From an uncultured Clostridia bacterium (GTDB taxonomy: Bacteria; Bacillota; Clostridia; Lachnospirales; CAG-274): a DNA stretch of 64,000 nucleotides. Positions within the stretch are counted from its first letter, which is position 1; the number at the start of each line of letters is the position of its first letter. The notes below the pieces were generated by a model, which was given only the letters and a program-made list of their open reading frames with translations, had not been told where the DNA came from and ran no database searches. This document shows positions 63,805-64,000 of the stretch, in pieces. Made by a program: the position numbers and the translations under genes. The stretch is from the NCBI GenBank assembly GCA_944381435.1, contig CALWLD010000008.1:1-64000 (forward strand). The letters are read 5' to 3'.

Positions 63805-64000
63805 TTATACCCTAACAATACCTGTTAACAGTAATTGCATTAATGCTTTCTTTTTTTCTTTCTCTTGCTCTAAATCTTTTTGTAAAAACTCTATTTCTTC
63901 ATCTGCTTTTGATAAAACCTCGGCTATTGCATTTTGTTCTTGTAATGTTGGTAGGTTAAGTTTATACAAAATAAAATCTTCAGACTTTACAGCCATTCTT
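63805..64000 (-). CDS. hsdS: Type I restriction specificity subunit HsdS, C-terminal fragment (cut by window end)
   Basis: The visible 64 or so codons match the C-terminal end of HsdS: LYKLNLPTLQEQNAIAEVLSKADEEIEFLQ is the conserved exit from target recognition domain 2 into the spacer coiled coil, followed by KKKALMQLLLTGIVRV. The frame is open to the right edge, so the gene is cut by the window rather than broken. HsdS chooses the recognition sequence; that part is not visible. Confidence 0.9.
   Translation of the reverse strand, partial: RMAVKSEDFILYKLNLPTLQEQNAIAEVLSKADEEIEFLQKDLEQEKEKKKALMQLLLTGIVRV

Noticed and set aside
51662..64000. Search for the N-terminal half of spoIIID inside the window
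   Set aside because: No stretch coding for the SpoIIID helix-turn-helix (ending SKSTVHKD) was found on the minus strand; the right end must lie outside.
1..64000. CRISPR arrays, rRNA and tRNA genes, insertion sequences
   Set aside because: No regularly spaced long repeats, no rRNA or tRNA-like stretches, and no transposase genes were recognised.

Overview
The window is low-G+C chromosomal DNA from an anaerobic, spore-forming firmicute, most likely a member of class Clostridia. The signs are sigma-G, a SpoIIID relic, a ClpC/McsA/McsB operon, a flotillin/NfeD pair, RqcH, a PTS-type sucrose operon and strongly A/T-ended codons. Genus and species cannot be fixed from the sequence alone. No rRNA, tRNA or CRISPR array was found.

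Positions 1-49.9 kb are ordinary chromosome. The layout is: rpsO at the left edge; lgt; an M16 peptidase-like pair of the YmfF/YmfH type; sigG; a TolC-like protein with a copper-amine-oxidase-type N-terminal domain; a complete sucrose operon (scrA-scrB, then scrR-scrK from a second promoter) with a candidate LacI-type operator; an iron-type ABC permease and ATPase with no binding protein, behind speA-speB; a cation/proton antiporter; a CpeT-like gene and aroA; a translation block (frr, pyrH, tsf, rpsB, prfA, prmC; greA-lysS; infC-rpmI-rplT); ridA, ctp, a MATE exporter, pspC, a ribokinase-like gene; clpC-mcsB-mcsA under a CIRCE-like operator; two zinc-ribbon proteins; two tandem GGDEF proteins; floA-nfeD; ychF; rqcH; an M20 amidohydrolase; a three-gene ABC importer; and a small Cys-containing hydrophobic protein that may be sporulation-related. 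Many promoters with TTGACA/TATAAT-like boxes and perfect hairpin terminators mark the transcription units.

From about 50.1 kb to the right edge is a mobile element. Its left boundary lies inside spoIIID. The last 53 codons of SpoIIID (from the HKDVTERL block to the stop) are at 49972-50133, and a SpoIVCA-like large serine recombinase runs directly into them. No N-terminal half of spoIIID was found in the window, so the element probably exceeds 13.9 kb and its other end lies to the right. The layout resembles the skin element that splits sigK, but in another sporulation regulator.

The element carries a dense set of defence-type genes: an Abi_2 (AbiD/F) gene with a structured RNA leader, broken by one stop and one frameshift; an RHH protein overlapping an AAA ATPase; a SLOG/DUF1273 protein; an XRE regulator; a stand-alone reverse transcriptase of the defence (DRT) type with a 350-nt structured non-coding leader containing a potential pseudoknot; a RelB/DinJ-YafQ toxin-antitoxin pair; and part of a type I restriction system (hsdS C-terminus, a small gene, hsdR, a YgjP-like metallopeptidase). 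hsdM is not in the window.

The most notable points are the interrupted spoIIID, the reverse transcriptase with its ncRNA, the AUU start and attenuator of infC, and the CIRCE control of the clpC operon.
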